Shown: positions 45,437 through 57,474, counted from the stretch's first letter. The stretch is DNA of 64,000 nucleotides from Hydra vulgaris (GCF_038396675.1 NC_088931.1:41106001-41170000); one strand, 5' to 3'. A program made the numbers and translations. Notes: a model not told the origin generated them from the sequence alone.

Positions 45437-46299
45437 TGTAGATTGGATTAACTATTACTTCCAATCTTTCTTGGAAACCATTTATCAAATCAATTGTAAA
45501 ATATGCATCTGCTATATCTGCAATTGTAAAATATGCAAACTCTTGATTCTATTCTTTATCTCTATAGTACTCAAATCCGTCCTTGTATGGAACGTCGCTT
45601 TATCTGGAACCGATCTTCCAATGATACTTTTTTTCTTTTAGACAAGGTGCAAAAACGCATTGTAAACATAGTTGGACCTGCTCCAAGACCTGCAGCCAAC
45701 CTCCAATCATGATCACACCGTCGTAATGTTTCTTCTCTTTCTCTTTTCTACAAATACTATAATGGGTACTGCTATAAAATCTACTAAAATTCATTCTCGT
45801 GTTACTCGTCATTAAATTAAATCTCATCCTTTTATTGTGACCTTTCCTAAGTGCTTCAAAAACGCTTATTTTGTCTAATTTTTTTCCTCAAACATCAGTT
45901 TTTTGGAATTCGCTTCCTTCATCTTGCTTTCCTGATTCATAAATTTTGCAATCTTTTAAATTGTCTGTCAATCATTATCTTGCTCTATAAACTTCATCTT
46001 TTCTCTTCCAGTAACTTCCAACTCTAATAGTGGTTGCTTGCAGTCTTGTTGGAAGCGAATTTTTTTTGTTTTAATTGATACATTCTCCATGGCAGATGAA
46101 TCTAACTAGAATACTAATCAGACAAGTCAAAGCACAAATCAAACCAAAAAACCATTTAAAAAATGAAAAAGTAGAAATCTAGTTGGGTAAAACTTTCTAA
46201 TAAAAAGAAGGGGGTTTTTGAAATTTTTTTGTAAATGCGGGAGGATCATAAATTGTTTTTCAAAAGTCGGGAGGCTACTGCCAAATGGGTGAGACTTGG

Positions 46300-46460
46300 C
46301 TGGTATGGTTAACCCCCACTTTTTTTAATTGCTTTGCCCTCGTTGGGACAAAGCAATTTAAAAATTCTTTTGTACTTGACGCAAAGTTTTTTCTTTCCTA
46401 AGTAGGAAAGAAAAAACTTTGCGTTATGACTTTCGCAAGTGGGGTCGGCAATGACCGACC
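46300..46460. mobile_element. Possible MITE with two internal hairpins
   Basis: GGTTAACCCCCACTT (46308-46321) and CAAGTGGGGTC (46436-46446) form loose ends. Inside are hairpins TTGCTTTG...CAAAGCAA (46329-46362) and CGCAAAGTTTTTTCTTTCCT with its complement (46379-46424). Confidence 0.5.
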
Positions 46461-47050
46461 CATCCAACCACCTCAGGTTTCTTTTTTGGTAACCTATGAC
46501 ATTTGACCATGTTTAACAACATGTTCAACACAAAAAAAATCATCGAATGTATTCGAATTTTATATTGATATTTAAAGAAAAATTTCAAGCATCGCATTCT
46601 TTTGTTTTTTGTTGTTTTTTTTCTTTTTTAATATTTAATTCGTACTTTTTTTAATGTAAAATCGTAAGTTTGTTATTATTGAGAACAAACAAGACAAACA
46701 TCTATTTGCGACTGAGAATCTGTCTGCATAAAGATATGGACAAATTAATTTAACCCGAATGCAAGAATTGTTACATAGTTTTACCTAAATTTATCTGAAA
46801 ATCTACCAACTAAAATCTACTGAATCAACTAAAATCTACCTACTAAAATCAATACCAAAATCTACTGAAAATCTACCTACTAAAATCAGTACCAGAATTT
46901 TAGAGTCAGTAAATACATAAATACATGCTCTACTTTATAGAATTAAAAATTCACACATGATAAATTTTAAAAGTACATTCAGCTTTGCCAAAAGATTTTA
47001 TAAAAGTCAAATAGTAAGTGTAAAGTTTTGTAATTTACGCACACACAAAC
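46461..47050. other. Intergenic, nothing recognised
   Basis: Near 46790-46900 an ATCTACTGAA/ATCTACCTACTAAAATC motif recurs several times. No coding sequence is seen. Confidence 0.45.
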
Positions 47051-47052
47051 AC

Positions 47053-47388
<336 letters not shown>

Positions 47389-48400
47389 TTAATGTTTAAT
47401 ATACTACACTACCACTGTTTTGGTAATGTTTGTAGACTTTCACACCTCCTGAGACCAACATTTGGTTTGTGACTACTTTTATTATTATTATTTTTTGCTA
47501 TTATCAAATTCTTATTAAATTAACTTTTTACTAACTGCTAATTATTTAAACAAAAAAATAATGTTGGTGCCTAACTCTTTCCAGGAAGTCTCTGCACACA
47601 CCATAAAGTTAAATATTTTATGGTGTGGAGTCAACTGTGCCAAAAAAAAAACACATGCAAAAAGCAAAACTTGTATATGAATTTTTGTATATGCTGTTTC
47701 CGCTGTAATGAATTTTTTTTAGCTGCCTAATCTGATCTAACTTTCTAAATAGATATTAACTAAAAAAAAATAAGCAGTGGAAAATTTTTGAAACAATACG
47801 TTTTTCAGTGGTTATAAGCTATTAGTAAAAATCAAATTTATTGCCTTATCTGTTTATTTTCTCACTATTCTTTGCCTACTTAAAATTTAATGTTTGTATC
47901 TCTTGCTAATTATTTTTTAACTACTTTGAGTCTGTTTTGCATGAAAGTAATTATCTCTAATTATCAGGTAAGATTTATCTTTCTCATACTAACCAAGTTA
48001 CCACATTCTCTACCATATTTTATACTCACTCCTCTTGTACTAACCGCAAACTATCTTATCTAAGTTTTGATCTTTACAAGTAGGTGTTTATTTATATTAT
48101 AAACATATTACAGCCTTAAAAAAATCGTAAGTACTTTTTATTATTAGTTACTATTTTCTATTTGCTTTATGTAATTTTTTGACTTCTTTCAAATGTTTGT
48201 TTTAATATTTTTTATAAAAGATGTGCATGATATTTATGTCTAGGTATTGACATATTTATTCATAGTCACACTACGCATAGTCACTACTATCTTCATGAGA
48301 TCTCTAAAAATGTTGAAGCTGTATTAAAAATTGGGATATGGTTTGGAACTTTTGGCTTTTGTAGTGTATTTATTGCAATATTGAGTAGCATGATATAAAG
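47389..48400. other. Intergenic, nothing recognised
   Basis: AT-rich; no coding piece or structured repeat is seen. Confidence 0.45.
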
Positions 48401-48407
48401 AGCAGGC

Positions 48408-48530
48408 GGTGAGATCTGTTGCAAGGACACACCCCTGGCGAGTAGCACTAGTGCAGGTCTCGGGCTTTCTGAAACGACATTGGTGATTGCAGTACATTTC
48501 TGAGGAGGGGGATCACCATTTATTCACTAC
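48408..48530 (+). ncRNA. GC-rich structured island, candidate non-coding RNA
   Basis: About 120 bases stand out by base composition from the AT-rich surroundings. GAGATCTG (48420s) can pair with CAGGTCTC (48450s), and GGTGAT with ATCACC around a loop containing TGCAGTAC. A run of T follows near 48560. ATTGCAGTAC resembles the loop of U2 snRNA stem IV, but no other U2 region is present, and the tRNA B box is absent. No open frame crosses it. Strand is a guess. It could equally be a SINE piece or a gene-derived relic. Confidence 0.3.
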
Positions 48531-49532
48531 CTAATACTAGTTGGTTTTAATGGCACCAATATTTTTTTTTCCTCTTACATCTATGAATTTTAGTGCTTTG
48601 TTAGGTTTATATTATATATTTGTAATATTATTGATGTTCATAAATCCTGTTATGACACCGGTGGTTATCAGTTTTTAATTTATTATTGTCTTGTGTTTGG
48701 AGCATAAATTGTACTACATTTTTAAACCAGCGTGGAAAATAAGAAATCAAAGACGAGCAGTCAAACTGACCGGCTAATACATAAAATTGACAGTCAATTG
48801 TTTTTTTTGGGCGGTCAAAATTTTAATTCTTTTTTGGTTTAAATTTTCATCGTAGTAATTATTCTGCACTTTAAATAAAAAAATAACTTGATACTTTAAA
48901 ATGAACAAACTAGTATTCCTTTTTCATTTTTATTATATTTAACAAAAAAATAAAAAATAAACATTTTTATATTATATCAAAATAATTTAAAATGAATACT
49001 TAATCAATTATCATTTTATGTAATACAACTATAATAATTGCCTAAGTTACAAAAAACATAATATAGTTTTATCTAACTTAAAAATGTTTTTTTAAAGAAA
49101 TGTTTCATCTGATTCATTATCTAAAGTTTCATTGAAAGGCGATTTTAAATCTAAAGACTCGTCTAATGACGATTCTAAATCGATTAATGCTTTTATAGTT
49201 TTTTTTGTTGTTGCTTTTTTTTGAATAAATTTTTCGAATTTCTTGTGTAGACCTTCGCACCGTATGTTAGGCCCATAATTCAATGGCAGGATTCACATCA
49301 AATTCTTCACTATTTGTTTCATCAGTGCACACCCGAATTAGATTATTTAGCCGTTTTTCATTTAAGCGATTTCTTAGGTCAGTTTTAATTCAGTTTTAAT
49401 TAATTTAACTCTCAACCTTTCCATTCGAAACAGGCAATACGAACAGCAATTTAACAAGAAGTAGAACTGGACTCCAATCTTTTTTCATAGAACTCAAAAA
49501 AATTTGATACCATACTTTACAGTACTCAGTTT

Positions 49533-49582
49533 TATCTGGTCCCAAATACTTGACAGTGATATCTGGTCCCAAATACTTGACA
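49533..49582. repeat. 23-24-bp tandem duplication in the hAT relic
   Basis: TATCTGGTCCCAAATACTTG occurs twice in a row. Confidence 0.9.
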
Positions 49583-50234
49583 ATAAATCCAGATGATGCT
49601 ACAGAGTACAATTTCGTTGCTTTGATAAGATAAAGATAACAAATTTGCTGGCAATAAAACTTCTATGAATAATGCTATATTAAGAGGTATTCGTCCATGA
49701 TTCCACTTCTGATGATACCCTTTAAACTTTGCTCTTTCTGCTTGAGTAAAACTGAAATCTGCAGCCATGTTTTCGAGATTCCTTATATATATTCCATATT
49801 TGTCTTAGATCATCTCAAGTGCTTGAATTTTATGTGCAATCCATTGTGTTTCTATTTATTATTGCACAAGTGTTTTATTTTATAAAAAGTTTTTATTGCT
49901 CAAAACACTGTTTTATAAAGAACTTTTGTCATATAAAAAAATGAGCATGTAATAAAGTATATTATTTTATAAAGTATTTTTTATAGATAAAATTGAAAAA
50001 AAAAAATCCAATGTACCTGATGTTTTTTGGGGGCGAATACCTGCAATGTCAAATGAATTACCCTCTTCAAGGATAGCAACAAGCTTTCCTAACTGTCGTA
50101 ACTTTTTTTGGGATTTTTTATAAATGTTATTCATTTTCAAAATGATGTTGTTGACATCATTAAACGCTTTTATTTCTGCAAATTTATCTTTTAACGCTAT
50201 CTCAAGGCAATGTGCAACACACCAATCAAAAGTT

Positions 50235-50360
50235 ATCCATGGAATTTCTTTCTGAAGTAATACTTGTCCTATTGTAATACTTGTCCTTTCTGATGTAATA
50301 CTTGTCCAAAAGTTAACTATAGAATTTCTTTCTGAAGTAATACTTTACACTTGTCCTACT
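50235..50360. repeat. Nested tandem duplication in the hAT relic
   Basis: GAATTTCTTTCTGAAGTAAT occurs twice, and TAATACTTGTCC three times between and around these copies. Confidence 0.88.
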
Positions 50361-51839
50361 TCCTCTATTTACAGCTGCGCCATCAGCACCAAAACCAACT
50401 AATATAGTTTTAAAATCTTCTATACCTTCTGATTATAGGGATTGACTGATTTTATTGAAAACTCCTTCAGATGTTCCATATTCAAGATCAGAAATAAAAA
50501 GAAAAGAACACTCAACGCATATCTCGGTCTCTCCTATTGGAGTAGGATCAAAACTAATAATAAATATAGCCTCTTTTTCAATTACAGATACATCTTTTGA
50601 TGCATCAATTAAAATACTGAAATAATTTTGTGTTTTTAATTTATTTCTGAGAATATTTGACAAACTCAATCCAATGTAATCAATAAAAGTTCCACAAGTT
50701 ATTTTATTTCTATAAGCTTGGCCAAACTCTACACCATGATTTTCTTCCAAAAGTTGTATTTTAAGATATGCTAAGCGGAAGCTCTTCTTCGGAAATAAAG
50801 TATGCTACCTCAAATTTTTTTTCTTGTTAAATTTAGATCTTTTGTGGTCATGGTTTTTAGGCCCGATAAAATATCAGTTTGCCGCATTTCTTTCTGCAGG
50901 TTGCTTAATTTATCATTTCGTTTGCTTAGATCTATTCCTTTTCTTTTCATTGCTAATTCGTAGGCTCTTTGATGTGGCAAACGATTTGCATGATCGACTG
51001 CGGCACTGTGCTGTATCTTACAACTACCTTCATCGCTTCCCCATTCTGGCGTATATCCTTTATAAATATCAATTTGTTTAGTATACTGACAACATACAGT
51101 ACATTTTAATGCTGTAACATAATTTCCATTATTTAATATCTCTAGCCATTCATTTGCATTATATTTTGCAAGAGTAGTGTTAACCCATTTTTGAGCTTTT
51201 GTTAGCTGTAATTTTCTACTATTGAGTTTTTTCTTCTTTTCAACAGGTGGTTTTAATTCTGATTTGTGTTAAAAATGAAAGTGTTATTTGTCTCTTTTTA
51301 GTCGCCTCCATTTTGATGTGTTTGACAATTCTCTTACAATTTAATAATATAAAAAATGTGCAAATTCGCAATTGTTAATTTGAAATTTATTTAAAAATAA
51401 CTCATTCATTGCTATGACTTTGGAAATTGCGGGAAAAGGTTACGAGAAAAATAAATGAAAAAAAAAAAGCAGAAAATGTTCTTAGTTACAAGCATTAATT
51501 TTAAATAATAGTTAAATAAGAACTTCAATTGTTACCGACATTGAAAAAGAAAAATGATTGCACATTTTATATCTCGTTTGTATCATTTTATATCTTTCAG
51601 TCATTTTCATTTAAAATCATTTTATAAACTGCTAATATTAATTAGTTGATAATAATGTTAATACCTCTTGCCGGCAGATGCTGAACTAATATTTAATAAA
51701 ATAATGACAATCGTCTTATGAAATACTATCAAAATTATTTATGTTACTTAAAACGAAACTTTATACTACAATATATATTTTTTTAAGATTTCAATAGTAG
51801 AAAAAAAAAGAAAACGTGCATTTCGTAGTTTAAAATTTA

Positions 51840-52110
51840 TCTAAATATTAAAGTTAACTTCTCAGTCACTCAGCGTCAACCAAAGAGTCTTTAAAGTAGA
51901 GCCTTTGACACTCAGAGTCTTTAAAGTAGAGCTTTCGACCGCATAGACACACAAAGCAACTCAAACGACAACTTGTTCAAAACTGCTCAGAAAGAAACAA
52001 TATCCTCACCGACCGTGTTGTCAACCCATGGAATACTTTTACCCAAAATGCAGTGAACACAAAGAAACTCAACAATTTCAAATATGAACTTTCTTTTTTC
52101 CGGAGTTTTA
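51840..52110 (+). pseudogene. CR1-like LINE ORF C-terminal relic
   Basis: Reads THKATQTTTCSKLLR..NILTDRVVNPWNTFTQNAVN and NNFKYELSFF, the typical CR1 end (RVVN.WN.LP...V......FK..L). The start shares CTCAGCGTCAACCAA with the end of the relic at 43060-43790, so both are one family. AGAGTCTTTAAAGTAGAG is duplicated in tandem at its start. Confidence 0.7.
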
Positions 52111-52119
52111 ACTAATTGA

Positions 52120-52805
52120 AATCGAAAAAAATTATTTTCATTACAGAGGGGCTTGGTGTGCGGATCTTAGTCGATAATTTGTAAGTTTTGTTGACTACGG
52201 ATAAATTAAACTAAAAATAAAAAATAAAGGCATTTTTTCATTGCAATTGGCAGCAAAAGATTATTAGAAAAATAAATAAAATGATATAAAGAAAATATAA
52301 ATAAAATCCATTTATCACAATTTTTTGCATATGATCTTTATTTGACAAAGGTTAAACATAATTGTTTAGATTTTGCTCTATGCCTTGAAGTTATATCAAA
52401 CACCAAAAATGCTGAATTTGCCTCTGTTCTCATATCTATATTTAAATGGTTTTTAACAAATCTTTATAAGAAATGAAATAAATATAAAATAAATTGATAA
52501 ATGATTATTTGCCATTATTGTTTTTTAAATGTGTACATATGTTATCAATTTTTCTTTAGTAATTTTTTTATTATAATTATTATAGTTATTTTAATTTTAA
52601 AAATAGATAAAAAAATTAAAAGAAAAAATTCTCAATTTTTAATTCTTTGATTTTAATATAATTTTTAACTGACTAATTAATACTAAAACCTTGTTTATAA
52701 ATGTTTTGTTTTAAAATGTATTTTAAAATATATCAATTATAAAAAAATAGGTAAGTAAAATCTTGTTACTTCAATCAATTTCAAATGTGTAGACAAATAA
52801 AAAAA
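52120..52805. other. Intergenic, nothing recognised
   Basis: AT-rich sequence up to the hAT element at 52814. Confidence 0.5.
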
Positions 52806-53103
52806 CTTCTAAGCAGGCCCGCACAGATTTTGTGGTGCCCAGGGTCAGTTTTTGTTTGGTGCCCCAAACTTTGGATTCCTGGGTAGATTGAATTAAGCAT
52901 GAATTTCACTGTTTATCGTCTGTATGTCTACTATCACATTAGAATTTAATGAAAACAATTATTTTTGTATTAACTATCGCAGCACATAAACACTCTATAC
53001 TTGAACTTGGTTATATATGATAAAACTAAAAGATAAATACAATCTAAAATGAGTAGAATTATATATTTCATGAATAAAATATTAGTTATGAAGACTAATC
53101 AGA

Positions 53104-53398
53104 TCACACTAGCAGGTTCACTTTGCGTGCTTTCTTCTTTGCAAAACTAGAAATGACATTTTTGTACGATAAAGTCTTGTATAGGTCGTTTTCAATTGAA
53201 ATCACCATGAGGTTAGTAAGGCGTTCTTCAGTCATTGTTGATTGTGATTTGGATTTGATGAGAGCAAGCTTTCTGAAAGAGCGCTCTCCTTCAGCCAATG
53301 AACATAAGATTGTGAATAAAAAAATAAAGCTGTTAACCTATTCCTTGGCTACTTGGTCAAACATAGAGTTATTAGATGGTTTTTTTTTTAAACTTTAG
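53104..53398 (-). pseudogene. hAT transposase C-terminal dimerisation segment
   Basis: A.GERSF.KL.LIKS...STM..ERL.NL..ISIEND is the conserved hAT C-terminal block of the ZMYM1/TTF group. It also appears intact in the element at 57928-59870. Confidence 0.85.
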
Positions 53399-54254
53399 CG
53401 AAGTTTATTCTTGTATTATTTTACAACTTCTCTACAGCTTTTTTTCTGCCTTGGGACCCTGAATCATGTTTTCGAAAACTGGACATGACGTTTTTACTCT
53501 AAGATGTGTGTTTCTTATTTTTAAATAAAATAAAAAGTTTTTCATTTGTTTCGAAATCAAAATAAATTTTTTATATAGAATTTAATTCTCAAAGGAATTA
53601 AAGACAAAAAGAATTAAATGCAATTTCACAATATCAAAATAATTGGAATGAATATATTGAGAAAGAATATTTGAAAAGTGTTGGAATGAGAGTAACTTAA
53701 CTGATTTATGTAACATAACATAGATAATGTTTTAAAGCAAGCCTTTTGTTTGGATAAGTGTTATGTAATTTGAATTTTAACTACGTTTAAATTAGAGCCA
53801 TTGCAATCAGTCCTTCCATGCAGAAAAAGTAGAAATTGTGAAATTTTCAATTTAACTTAACCTAAATTTCAATTTCATTTCATGTTATAAAATTCTAAAA
53901 TATCTTAGAAAAAAAAATCTTCTATTTTGTCTTTTATTTTTTTATGCATTTTGTCTTAATATTTTGCTTAAAATTATGGAAATAATCTTCCTTTTTTTTT
54001 TTTTTTCTTTCTTTTTGAATATTTGCTTATCTAAAAGTTTACGGTTTGATAAATTTACAATAAATACAAACTACATATATTAATTTAGGCCAGAGTAAGA
54101 AGAAGACATATACTGTCACCTGAGCCCTGTTTACATAATGTCTGTATTTATATAAAAGCAAATATATACATAATCTGTTTTAAAATACATATAAATTTTG
54201 CAAAATTCTAACAATGTCTTTAAAGGAATGTGAAACTATAGTATATTTCTACAG

Positions 54255-54920
54255 TAAAAGATTACTACATCTGTCCAACAACATCTATGGAGTAGTCCAA
54301 GACCATCTGTACATTTTTGTTCAAGATCATCTATATTTTTTTTTTACTCTAGTAACATCTGTCTAATATCATCTGAAAGTTCAATGACCTCTAACAACAT
54401 CTTTAGAAAGATTCAACTGCATCTGGTAATTTTTCTACAAGTCCAATAACATCTGGGAGATTTTTCTCCAGGTGTAGTTACATCTGAAAAAATTCCTATG
54501 TGTATTTACATCTGGTTAAAATAATGCACATTAGTTAATATTTTTTTCCAGATGTAACTAAATCTGAAAAAAAATGCTCTATGTAACTACATCTGGTTAA
54601 AATAATGTATTATTAGTTAATTCATCTTAAAAATAACTTCATCTTAAAATCTACAGATGTAGTTAAACTTTGATAATTTAATTTAGCAAAGATGTTATTA
54701 CACTTTGATAATTTAAAAGATGTAACTACATTTGTAAAATCCACAGATGTAGTTGCACAGATGTTATTACACTTTGATAATTTAAAAGCTGTAACGACAT
54801 CTGTAATATTCATTTAATTTTTGCACAGATGGTATTAAACATCAATGAAATTTCAGATGTTGTTGGACAGATGTTATTATACTTCATTATATTTACAAAT
54901 ATTGCTGGACAGGTGTTATT
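54255..54920. repeat. Palindromic array of ACATCTG / CAGATGT motifs
   Basis: The left half carries many ACATCTG copies and the right half CAGATGT copies, so the array as a whole is a loose inverted repeat: TCCAACAACATCT at the left edge mirrors AGATGTTGTTGGAC at the right. Within the right half a longer unit with GTTATTACACTTTGATAATT recurs. Confidence 0.85.
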
Positions 54921-55223
54921 AGACATGGCAAAAACTGGTTGTTATCCTGACCCTACTTCTACTGATTTAAAATAAAAGTAATATAAACATACATGTATAT
55001 TAATGCATACACATTTTATATATTATTGTTTAATAAGATATATTTGTTTAGTGATAATAATTTTTTTTTTTTTTGCCATTTTGAATTAAGTTTAGAAAAT
55101 AAAATTTGAAGTCTGTTGTAATAAATTCTAACTGTAATAAGAGTTTTTTAGATTCTATTTTAAGTGTTCTTTATGATTAGTAAAAATTTTAATAAAATCT
55201 TTTATTGAGGGTTGCATGTGCCC

Positions 55224-55836
55224 TAGGGTGCATCCAACGCCCCATACATTCAAAAATTGATCTGTCCCTATTCTTAAAACTTTCTATTGGTTCTCACAAG
55301 ACACCCTGTTAAATTTTTTCAAAATTGAATGAGATTTAGGGGGGCCACCTCAAGTCTGAAACTTGCAACAAGACCCTAAACAGAATGAAAAAAAGTTTTT
55401 CAAAAGTATGTCATGTTGGGTCTCAAAAGAAGCGAAACTTTATAAAAATTTCAAAAATAACAAAATTTTACACAAAAATTATTATTCTAAGTTTTGTTGC
55501 ATAAAAATTATTATTTTTTAACAAAAAATTAAAAAAAGCTTTTTTTTGATGTTTTTGTCAAAAAATTATTTCAAGGTATTTTTAACAAAAAAATGATAAC
55601 TATTTTTGAAATTTTTATAAAGTTTCGCTTCTTTTGAGACCCAACATGACATACTTTTGAAAAACTTTTTTTCCTTCTGTTTAGGGTCTTGTTGCAAGTT
55701 TCAGACTTGAGGTGGCCCCCCTAAATCTCATTCAATTTTGAAAAAATTTAACAGGGTGTCTTGTGAGAACCAATAGAAAGTTTTAAGAATAGGGACAGAT
55801 CAATTTTTGAATGTATGGGGCGTTGGATGCACCCTA
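55224..55836. mobile_element. Foldback element, near-perfect inverted repeat, 8-bp target duplication
   Basis: The ends are TAGGGTGCATCCAACGCCCC and its exact complement, flanked by ATGTGCCC on both sides (55216-55223 and 55837-55844). The arms run for over 230 bases with very few mismatches; the AT-rich centre lies near 55480-55590. No coding capacity. It is nested in the hAT at 52814-55903 and related to 61970-62564. Confidence 0.93.
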
Positions 55837-55911
55837 ATGTGCCCTCTTTGTCCTTGTGCCTAGGTAAAATGTACCCAGTGCCCCCCTCTTCTGGATGGAT
55901 CTGCTTCTAAG

Positions 55912-56395
55912 ACCAAAGGTAATATTCGTCTGACCAAGTTATCATCATAGCACAGTAGTTTAAATAGTGAACATGAGTCAAATATTTGTTTTGAAATTAA
56001 AAATTAATTTTTTGTATACTTAAATAGCATGCAGGTTTAAGTTAAAAAAAAAGTTAAATTTTTTTGTCTGTTTAAAAAGTTACAGCAATGCAAAGTTAAA
56101 GAGTTTAAAAGAAAAAAAAACACTTTAAAACCCAACAGAGTTTTTGAGTATACTCGGAAAAAAGTGATGAAAAAAAAGATTATTGATCTAAAACTTGAAA
56201 AATTATTATTTAACAAAAAGGGATAAAAAGCCTTCATAAAAACACATTTTTCTGGCTAATAAAAATAATATTTCAGGAAGAAAATTAGATAATTTTTATA
56301 AAAGTGATATAAGAACTGTGAACATTTGCACATGATTTTGCTGTGGTTTTTTTACATTTTACCTTCATAAAATGATTAAAGCTCCTGAGCAAACC
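55912..56395. other. Intergenic, nothing recognised
   Basis: AT-rich, no supported feature. Confidence 0.45.
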
Positions 56396-56399
56396 ATGT

Positions 56400-57290
56400 A
56401 AAACCTGAATGGACCTAACATTCAAACATGCAATCAGACTTGTAATTTGACCGTGTCAAATGTTGTAATCCTTTTTTTTTTTTCAAAATGGTCCTGTCCT
56501 CTTTTACTAAGTCATGAAATATTTGTTGCAGGGAATTAACGTCCCTGTTTATGATGAAACCATCTTTAACTGTTTGTATATTTTCACATTGTTCTTTTGA
56601 TAGGTCACAAAGATCACAATATGAACCAAGACCTCGATGAATATTTGAAGCCTTTCTGTCCAAACTATGAATAACAATGTTTACTTTAACATGCTATTAA
56701 TTTTTATTATGCTAAACAATAATTCCATCTTCCTTCATACAGTGTATGTCTTTGTTAGATAAAGAATGTGATTGGATATTCCATTTGACTCTTTCCCCAT
56801 TTAAATCATGAGTGACCTTTGAGTAGACTCTGAGTTAGGGTATTGCTGTTCCCACAATGTAATACTTTCATGATTTAGAAGTTAAATGGACAAAACATTG
56901 CCATAATAATGTTGCTTGTGTTAACATCGTGCAGTTGGTTGTAAATTTTGTGTCCACTACTTTCATCATAACCAAATTTTACTTCTATTATAAGGCTATT
57001 TTCTCTAGAAGAAACAGAAATATCTTCAAAATTCTCTCAATAGTAATCTTGGTAGATTCAATAAAACTTTCATAGACACCAACAAAAGGATCAGGAAGAT
57101 AATTTTTTGTCAATGGAGTTATAGAATTTCGGAACAATTGAATTTCATTCCAGGTCAGAAATGCATCTATACTGTTTGCTTTTTGCATTTTTCTCTGCTG
57201 AGAATTAGTTATTCGTCCTAAACTTGACTCATAACAAATAGCAGCTGCTATCGCTGTCGGCATTTTCAATTTTAATGTTTTATTTTTTCC
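56400..57290 (-). pseudogene. RAG1-like / Transib-like transposase relic
   Basis: Minus strand, N- to C-terminus: frame 56988-57269 with SLGRITNSQQRKMQK, LPDPFVGVYESFIES and KITIERILK; then, after a frame change, EVKFGYDESSGHKIYNQLHD (56925-56985) and IIMAMFCPFNF; then frame 56415-56663 with RGLGSYCDLCDLSKEQCENI and NRDVNSLQQIFHDLVKEDRT. The order of a D..SGH motif, a later C..C motif in a GLGSYCDLC context and a following HDLV.ED region recalls the RAG1 core (Asp600 region, then the ZnC2 cysteines). I recall such proteins from hydrozoans and insects as RAG1-like. Two stops and a gap break it. No RAG2-like sequence and no terminal repeats were identified. The assignment is from memory of motifs. 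Confidence 0.5.
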
Positions 57291-57386
57291 TTCGCACCTT
57301 GTTAGAAGAAACTCATATATAATACAATATATACCTTGCTGGATTAAGGGGAGGGTGCTATAGCTCTGGGCCCAGCATTATATACA

Positions 57387-57389
<3 letters not shown>

Positions 57390-57474
<85 letters not shown>
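57390..57474. repeat. (TA)n microsatellite
   Basis: TA run directly abutting the MITE at 57475. Confidence 0.95.

Larger units (their letters stand above)
44040..46078 (+). pseudogene. Jockey-like LINE, ORF2 RT to 3' end, decayed
   Basis: Readable in order: NHYFHTYHQNDSLKNRCLF (44050-44110), SRDFWRI..SINS (about 44285), PDIA.KQADPLFDI, LSSIISKLFNKCLSESYFPA (44580-44640), KAIAFDISKAFDKVW (RT A box), a GVPQSS.LGL.LF block (45080) and VALFADDTTIYS with the catalytic FADD (about 45163-45198). The post-RT tail follows (LDKVQKRIVNIVGP, about 45645). The largest intact frame is 44774-45280. Breaks: a 14-bp tandem array at 44166-44276, stops, and an inverted duplication at 45391-45436. The 3' end is a CTTGTTGGAAG motif before a T-rich tail. 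The same family is at 10655-12075 and 59895-60375. Confidence 0.88.
49080..51300 (-). pseudogene. hAT-derived transposase (ZNF862-like TTF/C2H2 type), decayed
   Basis: Minus strand from N- to C-terminus: KAQKWVNTTLAKYNANEW (about 51150-51205), a finger-like region CTVCCQYT...YTPEWGS....H, then frame 50433-50750 with VEFGQAYRNKI, YFSILIDASKDVSVIEKEAI (first catalytic Asp) and EYGTSEGVF. Next are VGFGADGAAVNRG (about 50360-50400), WITFDWCVAHCLEIALKDKF (about 50180-50240) and KFKGYHQKWNHGRIP. The overall order is that of the ZNF862/KRAB-less hAT proteins abundant in cnidarians. Several stops, and tandem duplications at 49533-49582 and 50235-50360, disrupt it. CAGCGTGGAAAATA at 48728 may be the 3' terminus. 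Confidence 0.75.
52814..55903 (-). mobile_element. hAT transposon, 3.1-kb deletion derivative with exact 8-bp target duplication
   Basis: CTTCTAAG occurs at 52806-52813 and 55904-55911, directly outside ends that begin CAGGCCCGCACAG and finish GGATGGATCTG (CAG...CTG, hAT style). The C-terminal dimerisation region of the transposase is readable on the minus strand close to the left end (53104-53298: GERSFRKLALIKS, STMTEERLTNLMVISIEND, FAKKKARKVNLLV). The remaining transposase is missing and the centre is occupied by a repeat array (54255-54920) and a nested foldback element (55224-55836). Confidence 0.88.

Noticed and set aside
48408..48530. tRNA or intact snRNA gene
   Set aside because: No tRNA B box, and only the loop-IV-like decanucleotide of U2 is present; kept only as a generic ncRNA candidate.
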